Origin: Cognatishimia coralii
GTDB taxonomy: Bacteria > Pseudomonadota > Alphaproteobacteria > Rhodobacterales > Rhodobacteraceae
DNA length: 64,000 nt
Assembly: GCF_037478305.1 (NCBI RefSeq)
Contig: NZ_JBBGAZ010000001.1
Location: 434,001 to 498,000 of the forward strand
Direction of reading: 5' to 3'
Shown piece after piece: positions 27,422-35,803 of this stretch. A program made the position numbers and the translations under genes. The notes below the pieces were generated by a model that worked only from the letters and a program-made list of their open reading frames with translations, did no database searches and was not told the origin of the DNA. Each line of letters starts with the position of its first letter. Position 1 is the first letter of the stretch.

Positions 27422-27916
27422 TTATTTTTTGCGGAAGCTATCGAGGCTGACAACATCAGCATCCGTTGCCGCAGGCTCAGCCTCCACCTCAGTCTCGGGA
27501 ATTTCGAGCTCTTCGACCGTGGGATCATCAATCTCTTCGTCCAAATCTTCGCCGTCCTCGTCACTTTGACTTTCAAAGCGCAGTCCGAATTCGACTGAGG
27601 GGTCCACGAAGGTTTTGATTGATTCAAACGGGATATAGAGCGGCTCTGGTGCGTCGCCGAAGTTTAACGTGACAGAGAAGCCATCATTGGTGATTTCCAG
27701 ATTGTCATACCAATGCTGCATCACAACGGTCATATCGCTGGGATAACGCTCCATCAGCCAGTCCGCGATGTTCACCTCTGGGTGACGCGTATCAAAGGTA
27801 ATAAAGAAATGATGGTCTCCGGGCAGCCCGTTGTCACGTACGTCTTCGAGCACCTCTTGGATGAGGCGCCGCAGTGCGCGATGCATGAGATTGCCGTATT
27901 CAATCGACTGAGACAT
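27422..27916 (-). CDS. sspB: SspB-family ClpXP adaptor
   Basis: A 164-aa alphaproteobacterial SspB. The N-terminal substrate-binding domain (about 1-115; GLPGDHHFFITFDTRHPEV and VTLNFGDAPEPLYIPF) is followed by a long acidic linker. A short conserved tail, ADVVSLDSFRKK, is the ClpX-binding module. SspB delivers ssrA-tagged proteins to ClpXP; the ssrA gene itself lies about 2.2 kb to the right. Confidence 0.92.
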   Translation of the reverse strand: MSQSIEYGNLMHRALRRLIQEVLEDVRDNGLPGDHHFFITFDTRHPEVNIADWLMERYPSDMTVVMQHWYDNLEITNDGFSVTLNFGDAPEPLYIPFESIKTFVDPSVEFGLRFESQSDEDGEDLDEEIDDPTVEELEIPETEVEAEPAATDADVVSLDSFRKK

Positions 27917-27995
27917 GAAGCGTCCTAAAATTTCCGTCTTTCCCCAAACATAAATAGTTTTTCGGGAAACGGAAGATCGGCTTTGCGCTGTATCG

Positions 27996-29234
27996 CTAAA
28001 GAATTGCCAGGGCGCTGGCCAATGCCGTCGAGATGAGCAGAACCCAGCCGAGAGGCCAGCGAAGCCCCAAAAGAAGCGCAGATGACAAGAGCATCAAAAC
28101 GAAGGCGGGCAGGTTGAAACTGGACAATACGGGCCACAGGCCAAAGGTGCCGAGCGAAACCTCATCAAACAGCACATGGAGCGCAAAGATCAAAGACAAG
28201 TTGAGAATAACGCCCACAATCGCCGCTGAAACCCCAGACAATGCGGCCTTGAGGGTTGGCTGGTTCAAAAGGTTTTCCAGATAGGGTGCCGCAGTGAAAA
28301 TCCATAAAAAACACGGAACAAAGGTACACCAAAGTGCAAGCGCCCCCGCAGCCAGCATCAACGAAAAGCCGCCTTCTTGATACCCAGCGAGCAGGGCCAC
28401 AAACTCTGTGACCAATATCAGCGGACCCGGCGTGGTTTCAGCCAGGCCAAGCGCGTCGATCATCTGAGGCGTCGTGATCCAGCCGAAATCAGTGCTGACG
28501 GTTTGGGTCATATAGGCCAGTACCGCGTAGGCCCCGCCGAAAGTGACCACGGCGAGTTTGGAAAAGAAAAGGGCGATCTCAAGCAGGAAGGCCTGATTGA
28601 AGATATAGACCAGAGCAATGGGCGCGCCCCAGAGCAAGCCCCAGATCGCGGCTTGTCCCAGACCGTTGCCTGTGGCTTTTGGTGGCTTTTGGGGCGCGTC
28701 CTGAGGGGATTTAAAGACTAGGGCGCCAAGCGCGGCCGCACAGATCAGGATCAATACAAAGCTGATGTTCCCAACATAGATCGCCAGAAAGGCCAAGGCT
28801 GCGATAAGCCATGCGAGTGGGCCTTGAAGCGCCTTTTTAGAGACCTTCCAAAGAGCCTGAAGAACGATCGCGATGACGGCGGCTTTGATGCCTAGGAATG
28901 CGGCTTGAACCCAAGAAAGCTCTGCAAAAAAGATATAGAGCGTCGCAAGCACCAGAATGACGCAGGCGCCCGGCAACACAAACAAGAGCCCCGCGAGAAA
29001 ACCGCCAAATGTCCCTCGGAGTTTCCACCCCGTATAGGTCGCAAGCTGCATAGCCTCGGGGCCCGGCAGCAACATGCAGAAACTAAGCGCGCCGAGAAAA
29101 TCTCGCTCACTCAGCCAGTTACGTGTTTCGACCAATTCTTTGTGCATCAGGGCGATCTGGGCGGCGGGGCCTCCGAATGACAACAGGCCAATGCGCCCAA
29201 AGACGCGGAAGAGCTCGGAAATATTCGGTGTCAT
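27996..29234 (-). CDS. chrA: chromate efflux transporter ChrA
   Basis: Inner-membrane CHR-family transporter that expels chromate; 412 aa from the ATG at 29234, just after the chrB stop. It has two homologous halves, each with the family start motif: FGRIGLLSFGGPAAQIALMHKELV near the N terminus and FFSKLAVVTFGGAYAVLAYMTQ in the second half. Codons further upstream in the frame belong to chrB and are not used. Confidence 0.92.
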   Translation of the reverse strand: MTPNISELFRVFGRIGLLSFGGPAAQIALMHKELVETRNWLSERDFLGALSFCMLLPGPEAMQLATYTGWKLRGTFGGFLAGLLFVLPGACVILVLATLYIFFAELSWVQAAFLGIKAAVIAIVLQALWKVSKKALQGPLAWLIAALAFLAIYVGNISFVLILICAAALGALVFKSPQDAPQKPPKATGNGLGQAAIWGLLWGAPIALVYIFNQAFLLEIALFFSKLAVVTFGGAYAVLAYMTQTVSTDFGWITTPQMIDALGLAETTPGPLILVTEFVALLAGYQEGGFSLMLAAGALALWCTFVPCFLWIFTAAPYLENLLNQPTLKAALSGVSAAIVGVILNLSLIFALHVLFDEVSLGTFGLWPVLSSFNLPAFVLMLLSSALLLGLRWPLGWVLLISTALASALAIL

Positions 29235-29235
29235 G

Positions 29236-30039
29236 TTACAGCTTTGCCCCTGTTGGCGACTCATGGGTCTCTTCAAAGGCGTCGCGCGCCCATCGATAGA
29301 GCGCGTCATAAAGGGGAAACAATGCAGTCATTTGACGGTTGTCATCTTTGTAAAGCCGAGAGAAGCCGGCAGAAATCGCCAACAGCCCGGCAGCTTGCGG
29401 AGCCAACTCATGGGAGTTTGTGTCCGCCGCACGTACGACTTCGGCCACGCGCAGAAGTGGCTCATTGCGCAGACCGAAGCGGTCAATCATCGTGTCAAAC
29501 GTGCAGAAAGCGCCAGTATGGGACCAGTCTCCGTCAGCCATATCAAATGCGATAGCGTTAAAGCGCTCTGCCACTGCGTCGACCTCGCTTGGGGGCACGA
29601 AGAGGATTTGCGCCTCAGGATCAACAAACCGTCGGATCAGCCAGGGGCAGGCGATGCGATCTATCTTTGGGCGGTGACGCGTAACCCAGGTCTGCGTGAA
29701 TGATTGCAGTGTCGTTATTGGAACTGACGGCAGATCTGCAGCCAGCCAAGCTTTTATACCGCCCTCCAAGACTTCGGCGTTCACGCTTGAGGCATGCAAA
29801 ATGGCCGCAGCGCCGTGGCTTAGTTTTTTGCCGCGCTGACAAATGACCACAACGCGGGTTTTCATCCTTGCGCGGTCCATTCCCGCCACATCCGTATGTG
29901 ATACGCAAATCGAGGTGGGCACGACGATGGGGTCTTCGGCCAAATCTTCGGGAATTCGTACGTCCAAAATGGTTGGACAGTCGGGCGTGCCGATCAATCG
30001 CATCAAAGAAGAGGGGGATATTTCGTTAAATCCAGGCAT
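29236..30039 (-). CDS. chrB: rhodanese-ChrB fusion, chromate resistance protein
   Basis: A 267-aa protein with an N-terminal rhodanese domain (about 1-115; ILDVRIPEDL, active-site-type Cys C67 in VVICQRGKK) joined to a ChrB C-terminal domain (WVTRHRPKIDRIACPWLIRRFVDP, FDMADGDWSHTGAFCTFDTMI). ChrB proteins aid or regulate ChrA-mediated chromate resistance. It is directly upstream of chrA, one base apart. Confidence 0.88.
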   Translation of the reverse strand: MPGFNEISPSSLMRLIGTPDCPTILDVRIPEDLAEDPIVVPTSICVSHTDVAGMDRARMKTRVVVICQRGKKLSHGAAAILHASSVNAEVLEGGIKAWLAADLPSVPITTLQSFTQTWVTRHRPKIDRIACPWLIRRFVDPEAQILFVPPSEVDAVAERFNAIAFDMADGDWSHTGAFCTFDTMIDRFGLRNEPLLRVAEVVRAADTNSHELAPQAAGLLAISAGFSRLYKDDNRQMTALFPLYDALYRWARDAFEETHESPTGAKL

Positions 30040-30134
30040 GGGGCATCCTTTGCGAAAGCAAGTCAGAGGATGCGATTGTCTGGCCTAAACCTCACGGGGA
30101 AATCGCGTGCCCCATGGATCTTGGGTGCCATAGC

Positions 30135-30476
30135 GCGTGAAACCGGTCAAGAGGTGGAAGTGTAGGTTTCTGTTGCCAGGTACCCACGAACCCCGCCTGA
30201 CGCAGCTAGGCGCCAGGGCTTAAGATTTCAGTATCTCCGGTCGCTTACGCGGCCATTGCTACTGGAGCACGATTGTCATTTGCAATTGTACAAGTTTCGC
30301 CGATAACGGTGGCAGACAGCCGAAACAAAGCTAACCCCTTTAGACGTTCGTCGATCCTATTTCGGCCCCAACAACAACCTTTCCGCAGAAAGGCTCTTGG
30401 TGGAGCCGCCGGGTACCGCCCCCGGGTCCGATCCGCTTATTACGAGCGCGTTTATGTCCATAGTCCCGAAGGACAA
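30135..30476 (-). ncRNA. ssrA: two-piece (permuted) tmRNA
   Basis: Alphaproteobacterial tmRNA. Read on the minus strand, the acceptor piece comes first: it begins near 30475 with a GTCC-TTCG-GGAC hairpin and ends CCACCA (CCA at 30398-30400). A 28-base spacer (30370-30397) is removed. The coding piece starts GGGGCCGAAATAGGATCGACG at 30369. The tag frame (30245-30283) reads ANDNRAPVAMAA then TAA. This matches the ANDN...AA tags of the group. A TATAAG -10-like hexamer lies just before the 5' end. Outer limits are approximate. Confidence 0.9.
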
Positions 30477-30515
30477 TTCTTATATAATTGCGCGGCTTGC
30501 CTAATGGAAGGGGCG

Positions 30516-30536
30516 AAATCTTTAAAAGATTTCGAT
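30516..30536. other. AT-rich inverted repeat upstream of ssrA
   Basis: A 10-bp perfect inverted repeat with a single central base (CGAAATCTTT / AAAGATTTCG). It lies between the small conserved gene and the ssrA promoter. It could end the upstream transcript or bind a regulator; no T-run follows. Confidence 0.4.
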
Positions 30537-30563
30537 GTCGCTTTCTTTTTAAGAAAACGTGGG

Positions 30564-30788
30564 TTATGTGAGCCGTTTGATTGGCGCGGAATTACAGATG
30601 ACCACAATCTGACCCGAGTTTTCGTAGGCACGATATCCACGGCGTTCAACTTCAGCCAAAAACAACTCCATCCCACAGAACCTTTCAATGTCGCGCAGCT
30701 TGCGACGCACCACATACCCATCCCGCGCCGTTTTCGACGTGAAAAACGTGTGGATCCATTGATGCGGCTCAAGAGGTTTCGCGGACAT
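30564..30788 (-). CDS. small conserved protein often annotated as phosphoribosylanthranilate isomerase-like
   Basis: A 74-aa protein (DGYVVRRKLRDIERFCGMELFLAEVERRG, ENSGQIVVICNSAPIKRL). I recall near-identical small proteins in Rhodobacteraceae carrying the name N-(5'-phosphoribosyl)anthranilate isomerase, but it is far too short to be TrpF, so the name is not evidence of function. The ATG at 30788 has its only AAGG one base away; a TTG at 30818 behind AGGG is an alternative start. It follows the GntR gene closely. Confidence 0.7.
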   Translation of the reverse strand: MSAKPLEPHQWIHTFFTSKTARDGYVVRRKLRDIERFCGMELFLAEVERRGYRAYENSGQIVVICNSAPIKRLT

Positions 30789-30822
30789 GCCTTGAGCAAA
30801 CCCGCTTTTGGTTAACAAAACC

Positions 30823-31560
30823 CTAGGATTGTTTGCGCTTTGAGCGCTCCTTGGCAACGTTCTCGCTGAGCTGCAGCGTATAGGCGCTGAGCTCCGCCAG
30901 TTTCTCATCAACCAATTCCGCGTCGTGGTTTTCGACGCCATCGGCTATCGCCGTGTGCAGCTCAATGATCTTTTCTCGCGACCGCGCCGAAAAGGTGATC
31001 ATATTCATCAAAGGCTGAGTGGCCTCAACCGCCCCGGCCAGCTGATAGGACAGAACATGATTGCCCGCGCTGTCCACCAAAGCACGGTGAAAGGCCACAT
31101 CAGAGTCACAGAAACTCTCGTCAGACAGCCCTGGCTGCCCCTGACGAAAGATCTCGACCCGCATGGTCGCCAGATGATCCGCCGTGCGTCGCTCGACCGC
31201 CAAAGGCGCGCAGGCCCGTTCGAGTGCATAACGCGCCTCGCAAGCGGTTTTGAAATCCACCTCATTCATCGACATCAAAAGCGTCGAAGTCGTCACATGA
31301 TGCCCACGCGCTTGATCATAGCTCAGCCGATTGACAAAAGCCCCACCAGACGCCCCGCGTTGCGTTCGGATCAGGTTTTGGGCCGCCAGCCGCTTCAACG
31401 CTTCGCGCACGGTAGAGCGTGACACTTCGAAATGATCACAAAGCTCTGTTTCCGAGGGCAAACGATCATCGACCCGCAGGGTGCCCGCCATGATCTCTTC
31501 GCGAATGGCTTTCGCGATTTGGATCGAGAGATCTGCTTTTGACGTAGGGTCGATTTTCAT
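30823..31560 (-). CDS. FadR-subfamily GntR regulator
   Basis: A 245-aa regulator with an N-terminal winged helix (about 10-75; DRLPSETELCDHFEVSRSTVREALKRLAAQNLI) and a C-terminal FCD ligand domain (about 95-235) with conserved D and H residues (DSDVAFHRALVDSAGNHVL, ELHTAI). FCD domains usually bind small organic acids with a metal. It is divergent from the DUF2182-DUF1326-dmdA-acuI genes, the likely targets. Repeats matching a FadR-type operator sit in the intergenic region. Confidence 0.9.
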   Translation of the reverse strand: MKIDPTSKADLSIQIAKAIREEIMAGTLRVDDRLPSETELCDHFEVSRSTVREALKRLAAQNLIRTQRGASGGAFVNRLSYDQARGHHVTTSTLLMSMNEVDFKTACEARYALERACAPLAVERRTADHLATMRVEIFRQGQPGLSDESFCDSDVAFHRALVDSAGNHVLSYQLAGAVEATQPLMNMITFSARSREKIIELHTAIADGVENHDAELVDEKLAELSAYTLQLSENVAKERSKRKQS

Positions 31561-31605
31561 TTGTCTGACATTTAACTATTGGCGTGTTTCTATTTGTCTG
31601 ACATT
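31561..31605. promoter_or_regulatory. tandem FadR-type operator repeats
   Basis: TTGTCTGACATT occurs at 31561-31572 and again at 31594-31605, 33 bases apart (about three helical turns). Each contains the palindrome TGTC-T-GACA and fits the TnGTnnnACnA-like FadR operator, except for the last base. The first copy abuts the gntR start, so autoregulation together with control of the divergent genes is likely. Confidence 0.7.
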
Positions 31606-31664
31606 AATAGCACAGGGATTCAATCTATTTGGGAAATCATCTCGTGCTGTCCACACTAAGTCAC

Positions 31665-32447
31665 ATGAGCCGCAGCGCCCTTTGGGTCGGGTTTTTTGCC
31701 CTGATCCTGTTGGCGTGGTGGATGATGTACGTCATGGCGATGGACATGGATTTGGATATCCTGGGCCGTCCGGGTCCGATGGGCCAAAACATGGCCGCCA
31801 TGGACCCGCGCATGCCAATGTATATGCCCATGGCGAATTTCGGCCCTCTCTTTGGCATGTGGGCCGCAATGATGGCGGCGATGATGCTGCCGACGCTGAT
31901 CCCGACGATGCGCGCCTATAGCGACCTTACGCGCACCGCGAATGGCACAACCGCGGGGCTGCTTGGCGTTGTTCTGGCATATTTTCTGATTTGGGTAGGG
32001 TTTGCAGCGCTCATCACTGGCGTTCAGCTTGCGCTTCTGTTTGGCGGTGTGATTGACATGCTGGGCGTGGCGAAATCACCTTATGTTGCAGCAGGGCTTC
32101 TGATCGCAGTTGGAGTCTTTCAATTCACCCGCGCGAAAGAAATATGCCACGGCGTCTGCCACAGCCCGACTCTCTATTTCATGACCCGCTGGGATCCAAG
32201 TTTCATCGGAGGCCTCAAGATGGGCGCAGGCCTTGGGGCTTTCTGTGTCGGCTGCTGCTGGGGATTTATGTCTTTGGGGTTTGTCGGCGGTGTGATGAAC
32301 TTGGCGTGGATGGGGCTCGCGACCCTCTTCATGATTTTGGAAAAACTGCCTCAGGTGGGTCATGTCGTGACCAAACCGATGGGCGTACTACTTATACTTG
32401 CAGGGCTGTTGCTGATCGCAATGCCTGAACTGGCGTATGGAGGATAA
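31665..32447 (+). CDS. DUF2182 membrane protein, methionine-rich, predicted metal-binding
   Basis: An integral membrane protein with about six helices. Its N-terminal third is packed with methionines (MGQNMAAMDPRMPMYMPM then MWAAMMAAMMLP). Cysteine/histidine motifs follow: EICHGVCHSP and GAFCVGCCWG. This is the DUF2182 family. The start is uncertain: the ATG at 31665 has no strong ribosome binding site, and a TTG at 31629 behind AGGGA is possible. It is followed after 3 bases by its usual partner, a DUF1326 protein. Methionines and cysteines suggest copper handling; that is inference. Confidence 0.82.
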   Translation: MSRSALWVGFFALILLAWWMMYVMAMDMDLDILGRPGPMGQNMAAMDPRMPMYMPMANFGPLFGMWAAMMAAMMLPTLIPTMRAYSDLTRTANGTTAGLLGVVLAYFLIWVGFAALITGVQLALLFGGVIDMLGVAKSPYVAAGLLIAVGVFQFTRAKEICHGVCHSPTLYFMTRWDPSFIGGLKMGAGLGAFCVGCCWGFMSLGFVGGVMNLAWMGLATLFMILEKLPQVGHVVTKPMGVLLILAGLLLIAMPELAYGG

Positions 32448-32450
32448 CTC

Positions 32451-33155
32451 ATGGCTGTGAAGAAAAGACCAGAGGCAGATCGCCTGCCGATCTCGCAACG
32501 GATCGACAACCGGATGGACAATCCAAAACGTCGCCGTCTTGCGCCGACGGATTGGGCCATCAAAGGAGAGCTCTTTCTGAACTGTTCCTGTGAGCTGTTT
32601 TGTCCCTGCGTTGTCTCGCTAGGCAAGCACCCGCCAACCGAAGGCCACTGCCACGCTTGGATGGCGATCGCCATCGATGAAGGCCACTATGAAGGCGAAG
32701 ACCTCTCGGGTTTGAACATCGGCCTTCTGGTCGACATTCCGGGGCGTATGGCCGAGGGCAACTGGAAGGTCGCGGCCTATGTGGACGAGCGCGCCAGCGG
32801 CAAGGCCTATAACGGCATCCTGCAGATCTTCTCGGGGCAAGCCGGCGGCACCACGGGTCTTTTCACCATGCTGGTGTCTGAGATCATCGGCGCGGAACGC
32901 GAAAAGGTAGAGATCGTCCGAGAAGGCAAACGCCGCGCGATCTATATCGGGCGCAAAATCCAAGGTGAGATCGAACTGATGGAAGGCGCGGATCCTGACC
33001 ATCCGGTGATGATCTCGAATTCCAAATATTGGATGGGCCCCGACATTATCGCCGCCAAAGGTCTCAAGTCCCGCGTGCGCGACTTTGGGCGCGTCTGGGA
33101 TTTCGGTGGCAAATCCGCCGAGGTCTGCCCAATCGACTGGTCCGGCCCGAAATAA
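32451..33155 (+). CDS. DUF1326 protein with CxC-x3-CxC motif
   Basis: A 234-aa soluble protein of the DUF1326 family. The core starts at GELFLNCSCELFCPCVV, with C45, C47, C51 and C53, then C67/H68 (EGHCHAW). This is a plausible metal site and the most conserved part of the family. It is coupled to DUF2182, with 3 bases between them. Its position before dmdA suggests that both serve this DMSP operon, but no biochemical role is known to me. Confidence 0.85.
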   Translation: MAVKKRPEADRLPISQRIDNRMDNPKRRRLAPTDWAIKGELFLNCSCELFCPCVVSLGKHPPTEGHCHAWMAIAIDEGHYEGEDLSGLNIGLLVDIPGRMAEGNWKVAAYVDERASGKAYNGILQIFSGQAGGTTGLFTMLVSEIIGAEREKVEIVREGKRRAIYIGRKIQGEIELMEGADPDHPVMISNSKYWMGPDIIAAKGLKSRVRDFGRVWDFGGKSAEVCPIDWSGPK

Positions 33156-33195
33156 AGGCTTTCCCTGACACCGCCTGCGCATTTGGGAGTTTGCA

Positions 33196-34299
33196 ATGGC
33201 ATTGATTTCACCATCCCGGCGTCTGCGCCGTACCCCGTTTTCCGAAGGCGTCGAGGCGCAAGGCGTCAAGGCCTATACGGTCTATAACCGCATGCTCCTG
33301 CCAACGGTCTTTGAGAGCCCCGAGGCGGATTACCGTCACTTGAAGGAACATGTTCAGGTCTGGGACGTGGCCTGCGAGCGCCAGGTCGAACTGCGCGGCC
33401 CTGATGCAGGCAAGCTCATGCAGATGCTCACACCGCGTGACCTGCGGGGCATGATGCACGGCCAGTGTTTCTATGTGCCGATCGTGGATGAAACTGGCGG
33501 TATGCTCAATGATCCGGTTGCGGTGAAACTCTCGGAAGATCGTTGGTGGATTTCGATTGCCGACAGTGACTTGCTGTATTGGGTCAAAGGCATCGCGAAT
33601 GGCTGGCGGTTGGATGTTTTGGTAGATGAGCCAGACGTGTCTCCGCTGGGTATTCAGGGTCCAAAATCCGACGACCTGCTGGCGCGCGTCTTCGAAGACT
33701 CTGTGCGCGACATCAAGTTCTTTCGCTTTGGCTGGTTTCAATTTGAAGGCCGCGATCTGGCGATTGCGCGCTCTGGCTATTCGAAACAAGGCGGGTTTGA
33801 GATCTATGTCGATGGCACGGACATCGGCATGCCTTTGTGGAATGCTCTGTTTGACGCGGGCGAGGACCTGAACGTCCGCGCCGGCTGCCCGAACCTGATC
33901 GAGCGCATCGAGGGTGGCTTGCTGAGCTACGGCAACGACATGACCGACGACAACACGCCTCATGAATGTGGGTTGGGCAAGTTCTGCAACACGCACACTG
34001 CGATTGGCTGCATCGGGCGCGATGCTTTGCTGCGGGTGGCTGCCGAAGGGCCTGTGCAGCAGATCCGTCCTATCGCGATTGGCGGCGACAAGGTGCCGGG
34101 CTGTGATCGCCCTTGGCCGGTTTACGCGAATGGCACCAAGGTGGGGCAGGTGACCTCTGCCGCCTGGTCGCCTGATTTTGAGACAAATGTGGCCATCGGC
34201 ATGATGCGGATGACCCATTGGGATGCGGGTACGACAGTAGAAGTTGAGACCACCGACGGGATGCGTCCTGCCGTCGTGCAAGAGAAATTCTGGATTTAG
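33196..34299 (+). CDS. dmdA: DMSP demethylase DmdA
   Basis: Tetrahydrofolate-dependent demethylase acting on the algal osmolyte dimethylsulfoniopropionate to give methylmercaptopropionate; 367 aa. The opening (SRRLRRTPFSEGVEAQGVK, YTVYNRMLLPTVFES) and WDVACERQVELRGPD closely match DmdA of Ruegeria pomeroyi as I remember it, rather than general GcvT aminomethyltransferases. SKQGGFEIYVDGTDIGMPLW and ERIEGGLLSYGNDMT are also shared. It is followed by acuI after 12 bases, the arrangement known from R. pomeroyi. Confidence 0.93.
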   Translation: MALISPSRRLRRTPFSEGVEAQGVKAYTVYNRMLLPTVFESPEADYRHLKEHVQVWDVACERQVELRGPDAGKLMQMLTPRDLRGMMHGQCFYVPIVDETGGMLNDPVAVKLSEDRWWISIADSDLLYWVKGIANGWRLDVLVDEPDVSPLGIQGPKSDDLLARVFEDSVRDIKFFRFGWFQFEGRDLAIARSGYSKQGGFEIYVDGTDIGMPLWNALFDAGEDLNVRAGCPNLIERIEGGLLSYGNDMTDDNTPHECGLGKFCNTHTAIGCIGRDALLRVAAEGPVQQIRPIAIGGDKVPGCDRPWPVYANGTKVGQVTSAAWSPDFETNVAIGMMRMTHWDAGTTVEVETTDGMRPAVVQEKFWI

Positions 34300-34311
34300 G
34301 GGAGGGGTGTC

Positions 34312-35304
34312 ATGTTCAACGCACTCGTAGTGAATAAAGATGCCGAGAGCGGCAAAACAAACGCCAGCGTACAGTCGATCAATGTGAGTGATCTTCCAGA
34401 CGGGGACGTATTGATTGATGTCGAGTTCTCGACGGTCAACTACAAAGACGGTCTGTGTATTGGCCCGGGTGGCGGCTTGGTACGCAACTATCCGCATGTG
34501 CCGGGGATCGACTTTGCGGGCACAGTCGCGGAAAGCTCGGATGACCGCTACAAAGCGGGTGACCGCGTGGTTCTGACCGGCTGGCGCGTGGGCGAAGTCC
34601 ATTGGGGCGGCTATGCGCAAAAGGCACGTGTGAAGGCTGATTGGCTGGTGCCGCTGCCCGATGGACTGACAACACGTCAGGCAATGGCGGTTGGCACGGC
34701 GGGTTTCACCGCGATGCTAGCGGTGATGGCGCTGGAGAACCAAGGCATGGTCAAAGGCGAGAAGCCTGTTTTGGTGACCGGTGCGGCGGGCGGCGTTGGC
34801 TCTGTGGCAACTGCGATCCTGGCAAACCTCGGCTATAACGTCGCCGCTGTCACAGGCCGCGCCGAGGCCAGCGAATACCTCACCTCTCTGGGCGCAACCC
34901 AGATCGTTCCGCGCGAAGAGCTCAACGAGACCACAAAACGCCCGCTAGAAAGCGAAAACTGGGCGGGCTGTGTGGATGCCGTAGGCGGCGACATGCTGGC
35001 GCGTGTCCTTGGCCAGATGTGCTATGGTGCTTCTGTCGCAGCGGTAGGGCTTGCCGGCGGCGCGGGTCTTCCGGCGACCGTCATCCCCTTCCTGCTGCGC
35101 GGCGTGAACCTCTTGGGCATAGACTCTGTGATGCAGCCATATGACAACCGTTTGGCCGCTTGGCAGCGCATCGCCAGCGATCTTCCAATGGACAAGCTTG
35201 AAGCGATGATCAATCCAGCCACACTCAGCGACTTGCCGTCCCTTGGGTCTGACATTCTGAAAGGTCAGGTCCGTGGACGCGTCGTGGTTGATGTAAACGC
35301 ATAA
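34312..35304 (+). CDS. acuI: acrylyl-CoA reductase AcuI
   Basis: An MDR-superfamily oxidoreductase, 330 aa, reducing acryloyl-CoA to propionyl-CoA with NADPH in DMSP/acrylate metabolism and detoxification. It has the YhdH/AcuI hallmarks NYKDGLCIGPGGGLVRNYPHVPGIDFAGTV (in part) and the nucleotide-binding VTGAAGGVGSVATAIL. It lacks the structural zinc cysteines of alcohol dehydrogenases. Downstream of dmdA in one unit, ended by a strong terminator. Confidence 0.93.
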   Translation: MFNALVVNKDAESGKTNASVQSINVSDLPDGDVLIDVEFSTVNYKDGLCIGPGGGLVRNYPHVPGIDFAGTVAESSDDRYKAGDRVVLTGWRVGEVHWGGYAQKARVKADWLVPLPDGLTTRQAMAVGTAGFTAMLAVMALENQGMVKGEKPVLVTGAAGGVGSVATAILANLGYNVAAVTGRAEASEYLTSLGATQIVPREELNETTKRPLESENWAGCVDAVGGDMLARVLGQMCYGASVAAVGLAGGAGLPATVIPFLLRGVNLLGIDSVMQPYDNRLAAWQRIASDLPMDKLEAMINPATLSDLPSLGSDILKGQVRGRVVVDVNA

Positions 35305-35317
35305 ACCTTGTTCTATG

Positions 35318-35353
35318 AAAGCGAGGCATGGCAACCGCTGTGCCTCGCTTTTT
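35318..35353 (+). terminator. terminator of the dmdA-acuI operon
   Basis: An 11-bp stem (35318-35328 with 35341-35351) closes a 12-base loop and runs into TTTTT. It begins 14 bases after the acuI stop. Confidence 0.85.
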
Positions 35354-35377
35354 GATTCCACCAAGACGGCCAGACCC

Positions 35378-35791
35378 ATGAGCTACGATCCCGACAATAT
35401 TTTCGCCAAAATCCTGCGCGGGGAAATCCCGTCTGAGAAACTCTATGAGGATGAGCACACCTATGTTTTCATGGACATCATGCCGCGCACTGAAGGCCAT
35501 TGTCTGATCATCCCGAAAACACCGTGCCGCAATATGCTGGATGCGACGCCAGAACAGCTCGCGGCCTGCATTGCGACTGTGCAAAAGATGGGTCATGCGG
35601 TGATGAAGGCCTTTGATGCCAAGGGCGTGACTGTTCAGCAGTTCAATGAGGCCGCAGGCGGGCAGGAGGTCTTTCACCTGCATTACCACGTTCATCCGCG
35701 TCATGCGGGCGTGCCCATGGGCCCTGCAGGTCAGATGGGCGATTTCGAACAAATCAAAGCCAACGCCGAGAAAATCCGCGCGGCCCTGTAA
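35378..35791 (+). CDS. HIT family nucleotide-binding protein
   Basis: A 137-aa histidine-triad hydrolase, probably acting on AMP-linked substrates in the cytoplasm. The triad FHLHYHVHPRH gives H100, H102 and H104. The ATG at 35378 begins the usual sequence YDPDNIFAKILRGEIP; 21 upstream in-frame codons overlap the acuI terminator and are rejected. The class V aminotransferase follows after 12 bases. Confidence 0.92.
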   Translation: MSYDPDNIFAKILRGEIPSEKLYEDEHTYVFMDIMPRTEGHCLIIPKTPCRNMLDATPEQLAACIATVQKMGHAVMKAFDAKGVTVQQFNEAAGGQEVFHLHYHVHPRHAGVPMGPAGQMGDFEQIKANAEKIRAAL

Positions 35792-35803
35792 AGAGGTTTC
35801 CCC

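Noticed and set aside
30273..30815. Plus-strand frame of 180 codons
   Set aside because: It runs antisense through the tmRNA and the small conserved gene, both of which have strong independent evidence.
33208..34620. Long minus-strand frame of 470 codons
   Set aside because: It is a shadow of dmdA and acuI on the other strand, typical of GC-rich third codon positions.
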